Source: Halovivax cerinus
Lineage (GTDB): Archaea > Halobacteriota > Halobacteria > Halobacteriales > Natrialbaceae
Assembly (NCBI RefSeq): GCF_024498195.1
Contig: NZ_CP101824.1
Location: 2,108,001 to 2,172,000, forward strand
Direction of reading: 5' to 3'
DNA: 64,000 nucleotides
Below the pieces are notes generated by a model. The model saw only the letters and a list, made by a program, of their open reading frames with translations. It did not search any database and had not been told where the DNA came from. The translations under genes and the position numbers were made by a program. Below are positions 32,400 through 41,590 of the stretch, in pieces; positions within the stretch are counted from its first letter, which is position 1, and each line of letters begins with the position of its first letter.

Positions 32400-33461
32400 A
32401 TGTTCGAGAAGTCGTCGTGGATCCGCTTGCCGCGCAACGTCGTGGTGGGTCACGGAGTGCTCGACGAGGTCGTTCCGGTCGTCTCCGATCTCCACCTCGA
32501 CGGTCGCCCGTTGCTGGTGACGAGTCCGACGCCTCGCACGGTGGCGGCCGATCCGATCGCCGCCGACTTCCGGGAGTCGGGCGTCGACCCCGCGATGGTC
32601 ACCGTCGAGACGGCCTCGTTCGACGCGGTCGAGCGGGTGATCGACGCCGTCGAGGCCGAGGACGCGGACTACCTGATCGGCGTCGGCGGCGGGAAAGCGA
32701 TCGACATCGCGAAGATGGCGAGCCACCACTGTGACATCGGCTTTCTGTCGGTCCCGACGGCGGCGAGTCACGACGGGATCGTCTCCAATCGCGGATCCGT
32801 TCCCGACGGCGACACCCGCCACAGCGTCGCCGCGGAGCCGCCGCTGGCCGTCGTCGCCGACACGGCGATCCTGGCGGAGGCGCCGTGGCGACTCACGACC
32901 GCCGGCTGTGCCGACATCATCTCGAACTACACGGCGGTGATGGACTGGCGCCTGGCCCACCGGTTGAAGAACGTCGAGTACTCCGGCTTCGCCGGCGCCC
33001 TCTCGGAGATGACGGCCGAGATCCTCGTCGAGAACGCCGACTCCGTGCGACCTGGTCTCGAGGAGGCCGCCTGGATCGTCACCAAGGCGCTCGTCTCTTC
33101 CGGCGTCGCCATGTCCATCGCCGACTCTTCGCGTCCCGCCAGCGGCGCCGAGCACCTCTTCTCGCACCAACTCGACCGACTGGCACCCGAGGCGGCCCTC
33201 CACGGCCACCAGGTCGGCGTCGGCTCGATCATGACCGCGTACCTTCACGGCGGCGAGAAGGGGGTCTGGCTGGACATCCGAAACGCGCTCGAAAGTATCG
33301 ACGCGCCCACGACGGCGGCCGAACTGGACATCGACGACGAGACCGTCATCGAGGCGCTTACGACCTGCCACGAGATTCGCGATCGCTACACGATCCTCGG
33401 CGACGGCATGGACGAGGGCGCAGCCCGGGAGGTCGCAAGGGAGACCGGCGTGATTGGGTAG
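32400..33461 (+). CDS. egsA: sn-Glycerol-1-phosphate dehydrogenase
   Basis: This enzyme reduces dihydroxyacetone phosphate to sn-glycerol-1-phosphate, the stereospecific backbone of archaeal lipids. The 353-residue protein has the iron/zinc-dependent alcohol-dehydrogenase-like fold: ADYLIGVGGGKAIDIAKMAS for NAD(P) binding, VPTAASHDGIVSNRGS (the DHAP region), and metal-ligand segments with Asp in CADIISNYTAVMDW, His in GAEHLFSHQLDRL and His in LHGHQVGVGSIMTAYLH. The ATG at 32400 follows a TATA box at leaderless spacing; the longer open frame upstream is not gene-like. Confidence 0.95.
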   Translation: MFEKSSWIRLPRNVVVGHGVLDEVVPVVSDLHLDGRPLLVTSPTPRTVAADPIAADFRESGVDPAMVTVETASFDAVERVIDAVEAEDADYLIGVGGGKAIDIAKMASHHCDIGFLSVPTAASHDGIVSNRGSVPDGDTRHSVAAEPPLAVVADTAILAEAPWRLTTAGCADIISNYTAVMDWRLAHRLKNVEYSGFAGALSEMTAEILVENADSVRPGLEEAAWIVTKALVSSGVAMSIADSSRPASGAEHLFSHQLDRLAPEAALHGHQVGVGSIMTAYLHGGEKGVWLDIRNALESIDAPTTAAELDIDDETVIEALTTCHEIRDRYTILGDGMDEGAAREVARETGVIG

Positions 33462-33515
33462 CGGTGAGAATCGATCCGGGTACCGGGACCGCTTGTCCGA
33501 TTGACCGGCGGGTGG

Positions 33516-34337
33516 TCAGCCGAGGTCCGCCCGTTCGAACCGCCAGAGACCGAGTGCGAGCGGAACGACCAACCAGGCCACGAGGATCACGAGCATGGTC
33601 TCTCCCTGCAAGAACCACGGCAACTCCATCGGAATAGTGTTGAAGCCGTCGGGGAACACGAGTCCCGTCGAGTTGACGTACGCCGTCGTCGGACTGATCA
33701 GCGACTGGAGGAACACGATCTGGTTGACCGAGATTTCGAGCCCCAGCAGGTCGTTGGCCAGGTAGTCGATGGCGAGTTGCAGCGGTCCGAACAGGCTCAA
33801 CACGTTGGTGACGAAGAAGAACGCGATCGAGGCCCCCATCGCCCGTGATCGGGAGGCAGTCGAGGCGGAGATACCGATCGCGACGGCCACGTACGTGAGG
33901 GCGTACAGTATCGTCAGTGCCGCCATCTGACCGAAGATGTCGAGTTGCGGGTCCGGATACCACAGGATGGCGAGGAGGATACCGACCACGAAGGCGACGA
34001 CGATCGAGGCGCTGACGACCGCCGTCCGGGTTACGAACTTCCCGAGGACGACGTCCCGTCGCGAGTTGGGGATCGAGAGCACGTACTTGATCGATCCGGA
34101 CTCCCGTTCGCCGGCGATGGCGAGGTAGGCCGTCACGAGCGCGATCAGCGGGATGATCATCGCCCCGGCGGCGGTGAGATTCCAGAGCGCGTCGAGGACA
34201 CTCGGGGCAGAATCGGTACTCTGTTCGACGAACACCAGAAGTGTCATGAAGAGGGCGTACAGCACGCCGACGAACCAGACGATCTTCGCGCGCCGGACGT
34301 CGAGGAAGTCCTTGCGAGCGACGGCGACGGTGCTCAT
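33516..34337 (-). CDS. ABC-2 type transporter permease
   Basis: The 273-residue protein has six hydrophobic segments in the ABC-2 arrangement. It begins VAVARKDFLDVRRAKIVWFV, has a first large loop, and the typical cytoplasmic motif AIAGERESGSIKYVLSIPNSRRDVVLGKF between segments two and three. It is the membrane partner of the ATPase encoded just upstream (overlap of 4 nt). Such pairs export small molecules, peptides or drugs or support envelope processes; no substrate clue is visible. Confidence 0.88.
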   Translation of the reverse strand: MSTVAVARKDFLDVRRAKIVWFVGVLYALFMTLLVFVEQSTDSAPSVLDALWNLTAAGAMIIPLIALVTAYLAIAGERESGSIKYVLSIPNSRRDVVLGKFVTRTAVVSASIVVAFVVGILLAILWYPDPQLDIFGQMAALTILYALTYVAVAIGISASTASRSRAMGASIAFFFVTNVLSLFGPLQLAIDYLANDLLGLEISVNQIVFLQSLISPTTAYVNSTGLVFPDGFNTIPMELPWFLQGETMLVILVAWLVVPLALGLWRFERADLG

Positions 34338-35302
34338 GCCGTCACCTCCGTACGAGACACGTCACGCTCGTCGTCGTCTCCCGTGCCCGGTCCGTCGGCA
34401 CCAGTGTAGGTGTTGAACAGTTGTTCGAGCGAGGTGTTCGTCGAACGGATGTCGAGGACGGTCGCCCGCTCGTCGACGTGGCGTATGGCGTCGATCTTTC
34501 GCGTCGGATCGGCGACCGAGACCGTCAGCGTCGTCCCGTCGAGTTCGACGGCGTGGATGCCGTCGATCGACTCGAGGCCGAGGTCCGTCGGTACCTCGTC
34601 GACCTCGATCGACACCGAGGCGTCGAGTTCCAGTTCCGCCCTGAGGGCGTCGATCGTTCCCGTCGCGACGAGTCGCCCCTCGTTCATGATTCCCAGCCGA
34701 TCGCAGACGGACTCGACCTCGCCGAGGATGTGACTCGAGAAGAAGACGGTCGCACCGCGGTCGGCCTCCTCGCGGATGATCTCGCGCATCTCCTGCATAC
34801 CCGTCGGGTCGAGCCCGGAGGAGGGTTCGTCGAGGAGCAACAGGTCCGGTTCGCCGAGGATGGCCATCCCGAACGCGAGTCGCTGGGCCATCCCCTTCGA
34901 GTAGCCGCCGACCGGCCGGGATCCCTCCTCCGGGGTGAGCCCGACTCGGTCGAGCGTCGCGTCGTAGTCGACCGACTCACGAACGCCGTTCGTCCGCGCG
35001 ACCCACTCCAGGTGCTCGCGCCCGGTTAGCCGGTCGTATAGCTCGGCCCCTTCGGGGAGGACGCCGATCCGCTCGCGGATCACGGCGGCGTCTGCCTGCG
35101 CATCCAGTCCGAGTACTCGCGCGCTGCCCGCCGTCGGGCGGACGAAGTCCAGAAGGACGTTGATGGTCGTCGACTTCCCGGCCCCGTTCGGCCCGAGGAA
35201 GCCGAAGACCTCGCCCTCCTCGACGGTGAGATCGAGGTCGTCGACGGCGAGGACGTCCTCTCCGAAGCGCTTCGTGAGTCCGTCCGTTTCGATCGCTGGC
35301 AT
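34334..35302 (-). CDS. ABC-2 type transporter ATP-binding protein
   Basis: The 322-residue ATPase has Walker A GPNGAGKSTTINVL, Q-loop GVLPEGAELYD, signature YSKGMAQRLAFGMAI, Walker B DLLLLDEPSSGLDP and switch histidine VFFSSHILGEVES. A C-terminal domain of about 90 residues (LELDASVSIEVDEVPTDLGL) is the usual regulatory extension, then an acidic tail (GPGTGDDDERD). I start at the ATG 29 nt after a TTATAA box; the upstream open frame of 19 codons precedes the promoter. The permease gene overlaps its stop. Confidence 0.9.
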   Translation of the reverse strand: MPAIETDGLTKRFGEDVLAVDDLDLTVEEGEVFGFLGPNGAGKSTTINVLLDFVRPTAGSARVLGLDAQADAAVIRERIGVLPEGAELYDRLTGREHLEWVARTNGVRESVDYDATLDRVGLTPEEGSRPVGGYSKGMAQRLAFGMAILGEPDLLLLDEPSSGLDPTGMQEMREIIREEADRGATVFFSSHILGEVESVCDRLGIMNEGRLVATGTIDALRAELELDASVSIEVDEVPTDLGLESIDGIHAVELDGTTLTVSVADPTRKIDAIRHVDERATVLDIRSTNTSLEQLFNTYTGADGPGTGDDDERDVSRTEVTA

Positions 35303-35326
35303 GGTCGTTAGTACGACAGAGACGGT

Positions 35327-35336
35327 TCTTATAACC
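35327..35336 (-). promoter_or_regulatory. TATA box of the ABC-2 operon
   Basis: GGTTATAAGA on the minus strand is centred about 29 nt before the ATG at 35302, which implies a leaderless transcript for the ATPase-permease pair. Confidence 0.6.
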
Positions 35337-35413
35337 TGGACATCTACGCCGAAATACACGTTCTGTAATCACCGCCCGCTGAGCTCGGCCTCCAACTTTG
35401 AGTGGTCGGTGGA

Positions 35414-37348
35414 CTACACGTGCTCGTCGAGGAAGTCCGCGATCTCGGTGTAGGCCTCGATGCGGTTGTCGAGTTTGCTGAAGCCGTGGCCCTCGTCGGG
35501 AAAGATCAGTTTGCGCGTGGGCACGCCGTGGTCGCGGGCCTCCTCGACGATCTGTTCGGCTTCGCTGACGGGAACGCGGGGGTCGTTCTCGCCGTGGAGG
35601 ACGAACAGCGGCGCCCCGATCTCGTCGACGTGATTGAGCGGCGAGATGGATTCGAGGAACTCTCGATCGTCCGCTAACGAGCCGTATTCCGCCTCGCGCA
35701 GGGATCGGCGCCAGTCGCCGGTATTCTCCAAGAATGTGACGAAGTTGGCGATACCGACGATGTCCACGCCGGCGGCCCACAGGTCGGGATACTCGGTGAG
35801 CGACGCGAGGACCATGAATCCGCCGTAGGAGCCGCCCATGCACGCGATTCGATCCTCGTCGATCGCGGGCTGGTCGGCCAGCCAGTCGACGCACGCCGCG
35901 ACGTCGTCGACCGAATCCATGCGCTTCTCGACGTCGTCGAGACTGGCGTACTCGGTGCCGTAGCCCGACGACCCGCGAACGTTCGGCTCGAAGTAGGCGT
36001 AGCCCCGATCCAGGAAGTACTGCTTGACGCTGGAGAACGAGGGCCGACGCTGCCCTTCGGGTCCGCCGTGGATGTCGACGATGACCGGGGCGCCGTTCGC
36101 CGTTTCGGTCCCGCGCTGCTCGGTCGCGGTCCCGTCCGCGTCACGAGTCGTCTCACCGTCGTGAGCCGTCTCATCGTCCGGCAGGGTGAGAAAGCCAGGA
36201 ACCTCCAACCCGTCGAAGCTCTCGACGCGGACCAGGTCGGACTCGTCGAACGTCTCGCGTGGAATCCCGGCAGTCGGGGCGTCGGTCCAGCGCTCGGCCT
36301 CGCCGCTCTCGACGTCGACGACCCAGACGTTCGCGTTGGTGGTGTCGCCGGTCGCCGTGATGGCGAAGCGATCGGCGTCGGGATCGAACGAGACGCCGCC
36401 GGAAATGCCGCCTGGCAGGTCGGGGTCCGGGAACGTCTCGAACGCGGTCGGGTCCGCGCCGTCGGACTCGTCGCCGGTCAGTTCGCCGACGGTGAGCTCG
36501 GTGTAGCCGTCGACGTTGCGTGAGTACACGAATCGACCGGTCTCGTCGTCGAGTGCGATCCCGTCGACGTTCCAGCCGCCGCCGTCGTCGACGACGGTGA
36601 GCGGGGTCGTCCGTTCGTCGGTCGTGCCGTCGTCTTCGGCCGCTTGGATCCCCTCGTCGAGGTCCAGGTACGCGAGCGAGAGCGTGTCGGTCTCCTGGTC
36701 GGTGACGAGGTAGATTCCGTCGCCGTCTGGCGCCCAGCTGGGTGACTGATAGCGGACGTCGCCCTCGTGGGGCGTGAGGTGGTCGAGCTCACCCGTCTCG
36801 AGGTCGAGCACGAACAGGTCCTGATCGTAGCTGGACTGGGCCTCCGAGACGAGCAGTCGCGAGTCGTCGGGGCTCCAACCGGCCAGCGAGAGCCACCCGT
36901 CGCCCTCGTGAACCATCGTCGCCTCGTCGCCCGTCTCGTCGCGACCCTGGACGTAGAGATCGAAGACGGCCTCGTCTCGACGGTTGGAGGCGAAGGCGAA
37001 CCGCTCGCCGTCGTGACTCCAGCCACCCCAGCGGTGTTTCGCAGTCGGTGTGGCGGTCACATTCTCGATGTGGCCGGTTTCCACGCCGAGGCGGTATAGT
37101 TGTGCGCGCTCGTTGCCGCCCTCGTCCATCCCGAAGACGAGTTCGGGGCGCTCGGACGACCACGAGGCGAACGTGACCCGCTCGTCGTAGAACGTCCGCT
37201 GCTCGGGCCAGCGGCCAGGTCCGTCGAGCGTCCAGACCTGGTTCGTCCCCGTCGTGTCCATCAGGAAGGAGAGCCGTTCGCCGTCGGGACCGAACGACAC
37301 GCCGCCGGCAGAGCGAATGTTGAGATATCGTTCGATATCGTAGGCCAT
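35414..37348 (-). CDS. S9-family (prolyl oligopeptidase/acylaminoacyl peptidase-like) serine peptidase
   Basis: The 644-residue protein has an N-terminal beta-propeller (about 1-370, with repeated strands such as SWAPDGDGIYLVTDQETDT) and a C-terminal alpha/beta-hydrolase domain. Catalytic residues are Ser in GGSYGGFMVLAS, Asp in LHGENDPRVPVSEAE and His in DEGHGFSKLDNRIEA. IVDIHGGPEGQ forms the oxyanion region. There is no signal peptide, so it should act in the cytoplasm on short peptides. An acidic insert (DDETAHDGETTRDADGTAT) sits between the domains. Confidence 0.93.
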   Translation of the reverse strand: MAYDIERYLNIRSAGGVSFGPDGERLSFLMDTTGTNQVWTLDGPGRWPEQRTFYDERVTFASWSSERPELVFGMDEGGNERAQLYRLGVETGHIENVTATPTAKHRWGGWSHDGERFAFASNRRDEAVFDLYVQGRDETGDEATMVHEGDGWLSLAGWSPDDSRLLVSEAQSSYDQDLFVLDLETGELDHLTPHEGDVRYQSPSWAPDGDGIYLVTDQETDTLSLAYLDLDEGIQAAEDDGTTDERTTPLTVVDDGGGWNVDGIALDDETGRFVYSRNVDGYTELTVGELTGDESDGADPTAFETFPDPDLPGGISGGVSFDPDADRFAITATGDTTNANVWVVDVESGEAERWTDAPTAGIPRETFDESDLVRVESFDGLEVPGFLTLPDDETAHDGETTRDADGTATEQRGTETANGAPVIVDIHGGPEGQRRPSFSSVKQYFLDRGYAYFEPNVRGSSGYGTEYASLDDVEKRMDSVDDVAACVDWLADQPAIDEDRIACMGGSYGGFMVLASLTEYPDLWAAGVDIVGIANFVTFLENTGDWRRSLREAEYGSLADDREFLESISPLNHVDEIGAPLFVLHGENDPRVPVSEAEQIVEEARDHGVPTRKLIFPDEGHGFSKLDNRIEAYTEIADFLDEHV

Positions 37349-37451
37349 GACGTGGCGTCGGCGTGACGGGTTCTATGCTTTCGGGTTGCGGCGGATCGGC
37401 TGTCCTCGGGATGCGGTGGCTCCATTCGACGAACTCGATCGACCCAGTCGG

Positions 37452-38276
37452 CTACTCGCGACTCGTCTCTGTCGCGTCGCAAACGGTCGCCCGTCCGTCG
37501 ACGCTGGCTGGGTCCCCGTCGAGTCCGACCGAGAACGTGTAGGATGCCGTCCCACCGGAGGCGTGGACGACGGTAATTCGTGCGGTTCGCTCGGATCCGT
37601 CCCCACAGCTGACCGTCGCTTCGGTATCGGTGAACGCGAAGGGTGCGTCGGTCGTCTCGAACGTGGCCGTCTCTCCGCCCGTGACGACGAGGTCGGATCG
37701 ATCGGTGGTCAGCGGTCGATCCGTCCCGACACCCACGACGCCCGGATCGTACGGGAGGGACGACTGGTCGACCGAATCGGCCAGTGGATCGATCGAGGGA
37801 TTCGGGACGTCGCCCGTAATTCCGACGAACCGGACGAGGAGCGGAGCGTCGGCCTGATTCTCCAGGTCGATACGCGCACGGCCGTCCGAAAGCGGTTCGA
37901 CGGCTGTCGCGTACGCGTGAACGCGTCCTCGGACGTGCTGATCGGCTCGTCCCTCGGACGTCTTCGCAGCGATCTGTAACGAATCACCGATGTACGTCTC
38001 CAGTCGTTCCGGGAAGACGACCGTGAATCTGGCCGTTTCGCCCGGCTGGTCGATCGTCTCGTACGTTTCGTCGGTGCGCCAGTTACGGAGGGACACCGTT
38101 TCCACGTCGGCCGGATCTCGGAACTCGACGACGAGATCGGTGTCGTCGAACCACCGTCCCGCGAAGACGTCGTTCGCTTCGATGCTGGATTCGGTCTTGA
38201 GCACCTGCTCTGTACAGCCGGCCAGCAGGCCGGCCCCGCCGGCGGGGATCGCGTGGAGGAACGGACGGCGTTTCAT
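37452..38276 (-). CDS. Secreted lipoprotein of unknown function
   Basis: The 274-residue protein starts MKRRPFLHAIPAGGAGLLAGC: a short basic N-terminus, a hydrophobic stretch and a lipobox at Cys21, a likely Tat or Sec lipoprotein. The rest is beta-rich and acidic, with WFDDTDLVVEFRDPADVETV and a late immunoglobulin-like part (TVSCGDGSERTARITVVHAS). I do not recognise a family. The start at 38276 is chosen because the upstream extension lacks a signal and crosses the promoter; a TATTTGTA box lies about 27 nt upstream. It is divergent from the glycosyltransferase gene. Confidence 0.65.
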   Translation of the reverse strand: MKRRPFLHAIPAGGAGLLAGCTEQVLKTESSIEANDVFAGRWFDDTDLVVEFRDPADVETVSLRNWRTDETYETIDQPGETARFTVVFPERLETYIGDSLQIAAKTSEGRADQHVRGRVHAYATAVEPLSDGRARIDLENQADAPLLVRFVGITGDVPNPSIDPLADSVDQSSLPYDPGVVGVGTDRPLTTDRSDLVVTGGETATFETTDAPFAFTDTEATVSCGDGSERTARITVVHASGGTASYTFSVGLDGDPASVDGRATVCDATETSRE

Positions 38277-38383
38277 ACACGCACGTTCACAACGGATTAC
38301 AAATACCTGTTGAAGCGGTTCCATCTTTCGGTCGGCGTTCGGGCCGAGCGGATCGACCGCCGACCCGAACGGATGCCGTGTCA

Positions 38384-38389
38384 TTTATA
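38384..38389 (+). promoter_or_regulatory. TATA box of the glycosyltransferase gene
   Basis: TTTATA is centred 29 nt before the ATG at 38415; this fixes the start and suggests a leaderless transcript. Confidence 0.55.
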
Positions 38390-38414
38390 CCTCATCTCTG
38401 CGTGGCCGGCGATA

Positions 38415-39479
38415 ATGCGCGTCGGCGTCGTCTCGTTTCGGACCGTCCACCACCGCCGTAGCGAGACGACCGAACGGATCCAGACGCTGGCCGAACTTCT
38501 GTGCGACGACGGCCACGACGTCCACGTCTTCTGTGCGCGCTGGTGGCCCGACGACCGGGACGTCGCCGCCGAGGAGGGTATCACCTACCACGGGCTCGCA
38601 CCCGACCGCGACTCCGGCCGCTCGTTCCTGCTGCGCCTGCCGGTCGCGATTCGAAAACTCGGTCCCGACGTCGTCCACGTTGGCGCGAACCCGCCGAAAC
38701 AGGTTGGGGCGGCGAGTCTGGGGACGAAACTGTCGCGAACCCCGCTCGTCCTGGAGTGGGACGGCTCCATCGGCGATGGCGCCGAGACGGACTACAAACG
38801 CGCCCTCCGGGCCGCCGACGCCGTGATCACGCCCTCGCAACTGGTTCGCACCTGGGCGCGCGAACGCGGCGCCGACGGCGACGACGTCACTGTAATTCCG
38901 GACCCCATCGACGTCGACCGAATTCGCGCGGTTGACCCCGGTGAGCCCGCGGAGGTCGTCTACGCTCGCCAGCTCGACGACGGGGCCAATCTGGAGAGCG
39001 TCATGCTCGCGCTCGCGGAACTGCGCGATCGGGACTGGACGGCGACGGTGATCGGCGACGGCCCGCGACGCGAGGACTACGAGTCGATGGCCGGCGACCT
39101 CCGGATCGCCGACCGGGTGGACTTCGTCGGTGAGGCCGACCGCGACGAGCGCATCGCCAGCTACCGCGCGGCCCACGTCTTCGCCCAGACCGCCGAGTAC
39201 TGTCCCTTCCCGACCGAACTCGCCTGGGCGCTCGCCTGTGGCTGTGTCGGCGTCGTCGAGTACCACGTCGACTCGGCCGGCCACGAACTCGTCGAGGGTC
39301 GTGAACGTGGTTTTCGCACCACGAGCGAGTCGGAACTCGCCGACGCTATTATCGAGGCCGGTGAGCTGGAATCGCTCGACTTCGACGACTCGTTCGCCGA
39401 GTTCGACCGGGAGAACGTCCGTCGGCAGTACATCGAGTGCTACGAACGGGTGCAGGACCAACGTGGGTTGTTCGGGTAA
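38415..39479 (+). CDS. GT4-type glycosyltransferase
   Basis: The 354-residue protein has the GT-B fold of family 4 glycosyltransferases. The N-terminal domain begins MRVGVVSFRTVHHRRSETTER with the usual LLCDDGHDVHVFCAR; the sugar-nucleotide domain has VTVIPDPIDVDRIR, ATVIGDGPRREDYE, ADRVDFVGEADRDERIASYR, and the acceptor-side CPFPTELAWALACGCVGVV that takes the place of the EGxxxPxLEAMA motif. It may act in glycolipid or N-glycan synthesis. It stands alone, with no other sugar genes beside it. Confidence 0.85.
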   Translation: MRVGVVSFRTVHHRRSETTERIQTLAELLCDDGHDVHVFCARWWPDDRDVAAEEGITYHGLAPDRDSGRSFLLRLPVAIRKLGPDVVHVGANPPKQVGAASLGTKLSRTPLVLEWDGSIGDGAETDYKRALRAADAVITPSQLVRTWARERGADGDDVTVIPDPIDVDRIRAVDPGEPAEVVYARQLDDGANLESVMLALAELRDRDWTATVIGDGPRREDYESMAGDLRIADRVDFVGEADRDERIASYRAAHVFAQTAEYCPFPTELAWALACGCVGVVEYHVDSAGHELVEGRERGFRTTSESELADAIIEAGELESLDFDDSFAEFDRENVRRQYIECYERVQDQRGLFG

Positions 39480-39673
39480 CGCCGCGGCTTCTTCGCGTAT
39501 TTGAACGGGGTCACTCGACCGGGTAATTCGTCTGCTCGCTCGATCCGACGCGACACGAACGGTCGACGGACCGGACGGTGGTGTCGGCCACCACTGAACG
39601 AGTCCCCGAGCGGACCGTCGGATGTTCTGACGTCTCCTAACGGCTACGGTTCTGGGGGTCCTGAAGACACTCG

Positions 39674-40333
39674 ATGAGCGTCTTTCTCGAGTTCACCGTC
39701 GCCAAAACGGCGTTCACGCTCGGTAGCGTGCTGGCGGGGCCACCACCGATGTCCGTCGAACTCGAACGGATCGTCCCGACGGGGGACTCGGCGATGCCCT
39801 TCCTGTGGGTGACCGGTGACGATTTCGACGCGTTCGAGCGGAAGGTGCGCGGCCACGAGTACGTCGAGGACGTCATCGCGCTCGATCGGGTCGCCGACAG
39901 CACGCTCTATCGCGTGATCTGGTACGAGACCCACAACGACCTCATTCGCGGCATCACCGAAGCCGACGGCACTATCCTCGAGGGTCGTGCGCAGGGCCGC
40001 TGGCACTTTCGCGTTCGGTTCCCTGATCACGACTCGCTCTCGCACTTTAGCGACTTCTGTACGGATCGCGACTTGCCGATCGAGATCGTTCGCACCTACA
40101 CCGAACTCGAAGACGCCGAGGGCCTCGTCCAGTACGGACTCTCGGACGAACAGCGAGACGCGCTCCTCCTCGGGTTGCGCCGGGGCTACTTCGATACTCC
40201 CAGTCGGACGAGCCTGGACGACCTCGCCGACGAACTGGGGATCTCCCAGCAGGCCACCTCGGATCGAATCCGTCGAGGAACGGAGCAGGTCCTGACCGAT
40301 GCGCTTCTGCTGACCGAAGAACACGAGGAGTGA
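39674..40333 (+). CDS. HTH-10 (Bat-like) family transcriptional regulator
   Basis: The 219-residue protein has the haloarchaeal bacterio-opsin-activator layout: an N-terminal sensor-like beta domain (MSVFLEFTVAKTAFTLGSVL, then RIVPTGDSAMPFLWVTG) and a C-terminal HTH-10 domain (LSDEQRDALLLGLRRGYFDT, then SLDDLADELGISQQATSDRI and the closing RRGTEQVLTDAL). Haloarchaea have dozens of these; targets are unknown. It has no PAS or GAF domain. The next gene on the same strand is also a regulator, 159 nt away. Confidence 0.87.
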   Translation: MSVFLEFTVAKTAFTLGSVLAGPPPMSVELERIVPTGDSAMPFLWVTGDDFDAFERKVRGHEYVEDVIALDRVADSTLYRVIWYETHNDLIRGITEADGTILEGRAQGRWHFRVRFPDHDSLSHFSDFCTDRDLPIEIVRTYTELEDAEGLVQYGLSDEQRDALLLGLRRGYFDTPSRTSLDDLADELGISQQATSDRIRRGTEQVLTDALLLTEEHEE

Positions 40334-40363
40334 CGATCGAGGCCACGGGTGACCGACGGGGTG

Positions 40364-40386
40364 TCTTAAACGGATAGTAGCTACTA
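40364..40386 (+). promoter_or_regulatory. TATA box with an adjacent 12-bp palindrome
   Basis: TCTTAAAC (40364-40371) is followed by the perfect palindrome TAGTAGCTACTA (40375-40386), which falls between the TATA box and the predicted transcription start near 40394. This is a typical place for a repressor operator. The gene downstream starts about 100 nt later. Confidence 0.5.
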
Positions 40387-40492
40387 CGGACACCCTCTCG
40401 GCCGACGATCCGGTGTGTTCGAGCACGATCATGCCCACAGTCACCTGCGACGCACGACGCGGCGACCAGTATCGCACGTCGGGTGAGACACG

Positions 40493-40882
40493 ATGACCGC
40501 TTCACGTGAGCGACCGTCGGCCGAGTACGACGCTATTCTCGAGGCGTGTCGCCACCCTGTCCGTCGCGTCGTGCTCGCGACGCTGCTGGCACACTGCGGG
40601 TCGATCACGCTCACCGAGTTGGCAGCGTCGATCGAGACGAACGCCGCGGGTGTCACTGGCGACCATCCGAGGAGGCTATCGGACGCCGACGATCGCACTC
40701 CGTCGACGCTTCTTCTCACGCTCCATCACACGCACCTCCCGAAACTGGCGGAGGCGGGCCTCGTCGAGTACGATGCGGAGCGACGTGTGGCCGAACCGAC
40801 GGCCGAATTCGACCGCGTCCGGCCCCTGATGTCGACGATCGTCGCCGCGGATCCCACCCTCGAAGCACCGATCGTCGGCTAA
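40493..40882 (+). CDS. Winged-helix regulator of the haloarchaeal DUF7344 type
   Basis: The 129-residue protein has the winged-helix pattern ILEACRHPVRRVVLATLLAH, then SITLTELAASIETNAAGVTG, then TLHHTHLPKLAEAGLVEYDA, which I recognise from haloarchaeal DUF7344 proteins, presumed DNA-binding. An in-frame TGA twelve bases upstream fixes the ATG start. The 100-nt leader with a palindrome in the promoter suggests autoregulation. Signal and targets are unknown. Confidence 0.72.
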   Translation: MTASRERPSAEYDAILEACRHPVRRVVLATLLAHCGSITLTELAASIETNAAGVTGDHPRRLSDADDRTPSTLLLTLHHTHLPKLAEAGLVEYDAERRVAEPTAEFDRVRPLMSTIVAADPTLEAPIVG

Positions 40883-40925
40883 CCGCAGCCGTCTCCGGTC
40901 GCCCGTTTTGCGGTGCAGCGACGAC

Positions 40926-41588
40926 TCACGCCCGCTGAGCGAGCAGATAGCGCCACTCCTCGCTGCCGAGTTCGTCACCGATGGTCCAGGCGTCTGCGAC
41001 GGTGAATCCGACATCGTCGAGCGTCTCGCGGGTCCACGCGGCGTCGTGGAAGCTCCAGCGCATCGCGGCGCCACCGTCGAGCCAGTCGGGGTTCTCGCCC
41101 TCCCAGGCGCCAGTGCCGACGGTGAGCAGTAGCCACCCGCCGGCGGCTGTTACCCGGGCGAACTCTTCGAGGACGGTCTCGTGTTCGGCCTTGGGAACGT
41201 GGATGATCGAGTGCAGTGCACAGATCCCGTCGAAAACGTCTGCCTCGAACGGCAGGCTCGTCAGGTCGCCCTGGACGAGCGGGATGGCGTTTCCCTCGAC
41301 GGTCCGTCCGACCGTCTCGCTCGCGAGTTCGAGCTGCGACCGAGAGACGTCGAGCCCGACGACAGCCGCTCCCAAATCTAACAGCGGTTGCGACGCCGCC
41401 CCTCCGTCGCCGCAGCCGGCGTCTACGACTCGCGGACGTGTGCCGTCGATGCGGGCGTACAGCTCCTCGACCAGTGCCAGTTCCTCGGAATCTTGCTCGC
41501 GCTCGGCCGCGTACGTTCGGGCGAGTTCGTCGTACCCCTCGCGAACCCGTCGGCGCTGGGCTGTCGCGTCGTCCGGTGTCGAATCCAT
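40926..41588 (-). CDS. Class I SAM-dependent methyltransferase
   Basis: The 220-residue protein has the SAM-binding motif RVVDAGCGDGGAASQPLL (about 53-70), motif II VGLDVSRSQLELA, the acidic GDLTSLPFEADVFDGI and the later AAGGWLLLTVGTGAWEGE, a pattern of UbiE/YcgJ-like small-molecule methyltransferases. WSFHDAAWTRETLDDVGF is a frequent C-terminal element in this group. It begins 2 nt before the end of the folate fusion gene and may be co-transcribed with it, but a link to folate is not evident. Confidence 0.82.
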   Translation of the reverse strand: MDSTPDDATAQRRRVREGYDELARTYAAEREQDSEELALVEELYARIDGTRPRVVDAGCGDGGAASQPLLDLGAAVVGLDVSRSQLELASETVGRTVEGNAIPLVQGDLTSLPFEADVFDGICALHSIIHVPKAEHETVLEEFARVTAAGGWLLLTVGTGAWEGENPDWLDGGAAMRWSFHDAAWTRETLDDVGFTVADAWTIGDELGSEEWRYLLAQRA

Positions 41589-41590
41589 CG

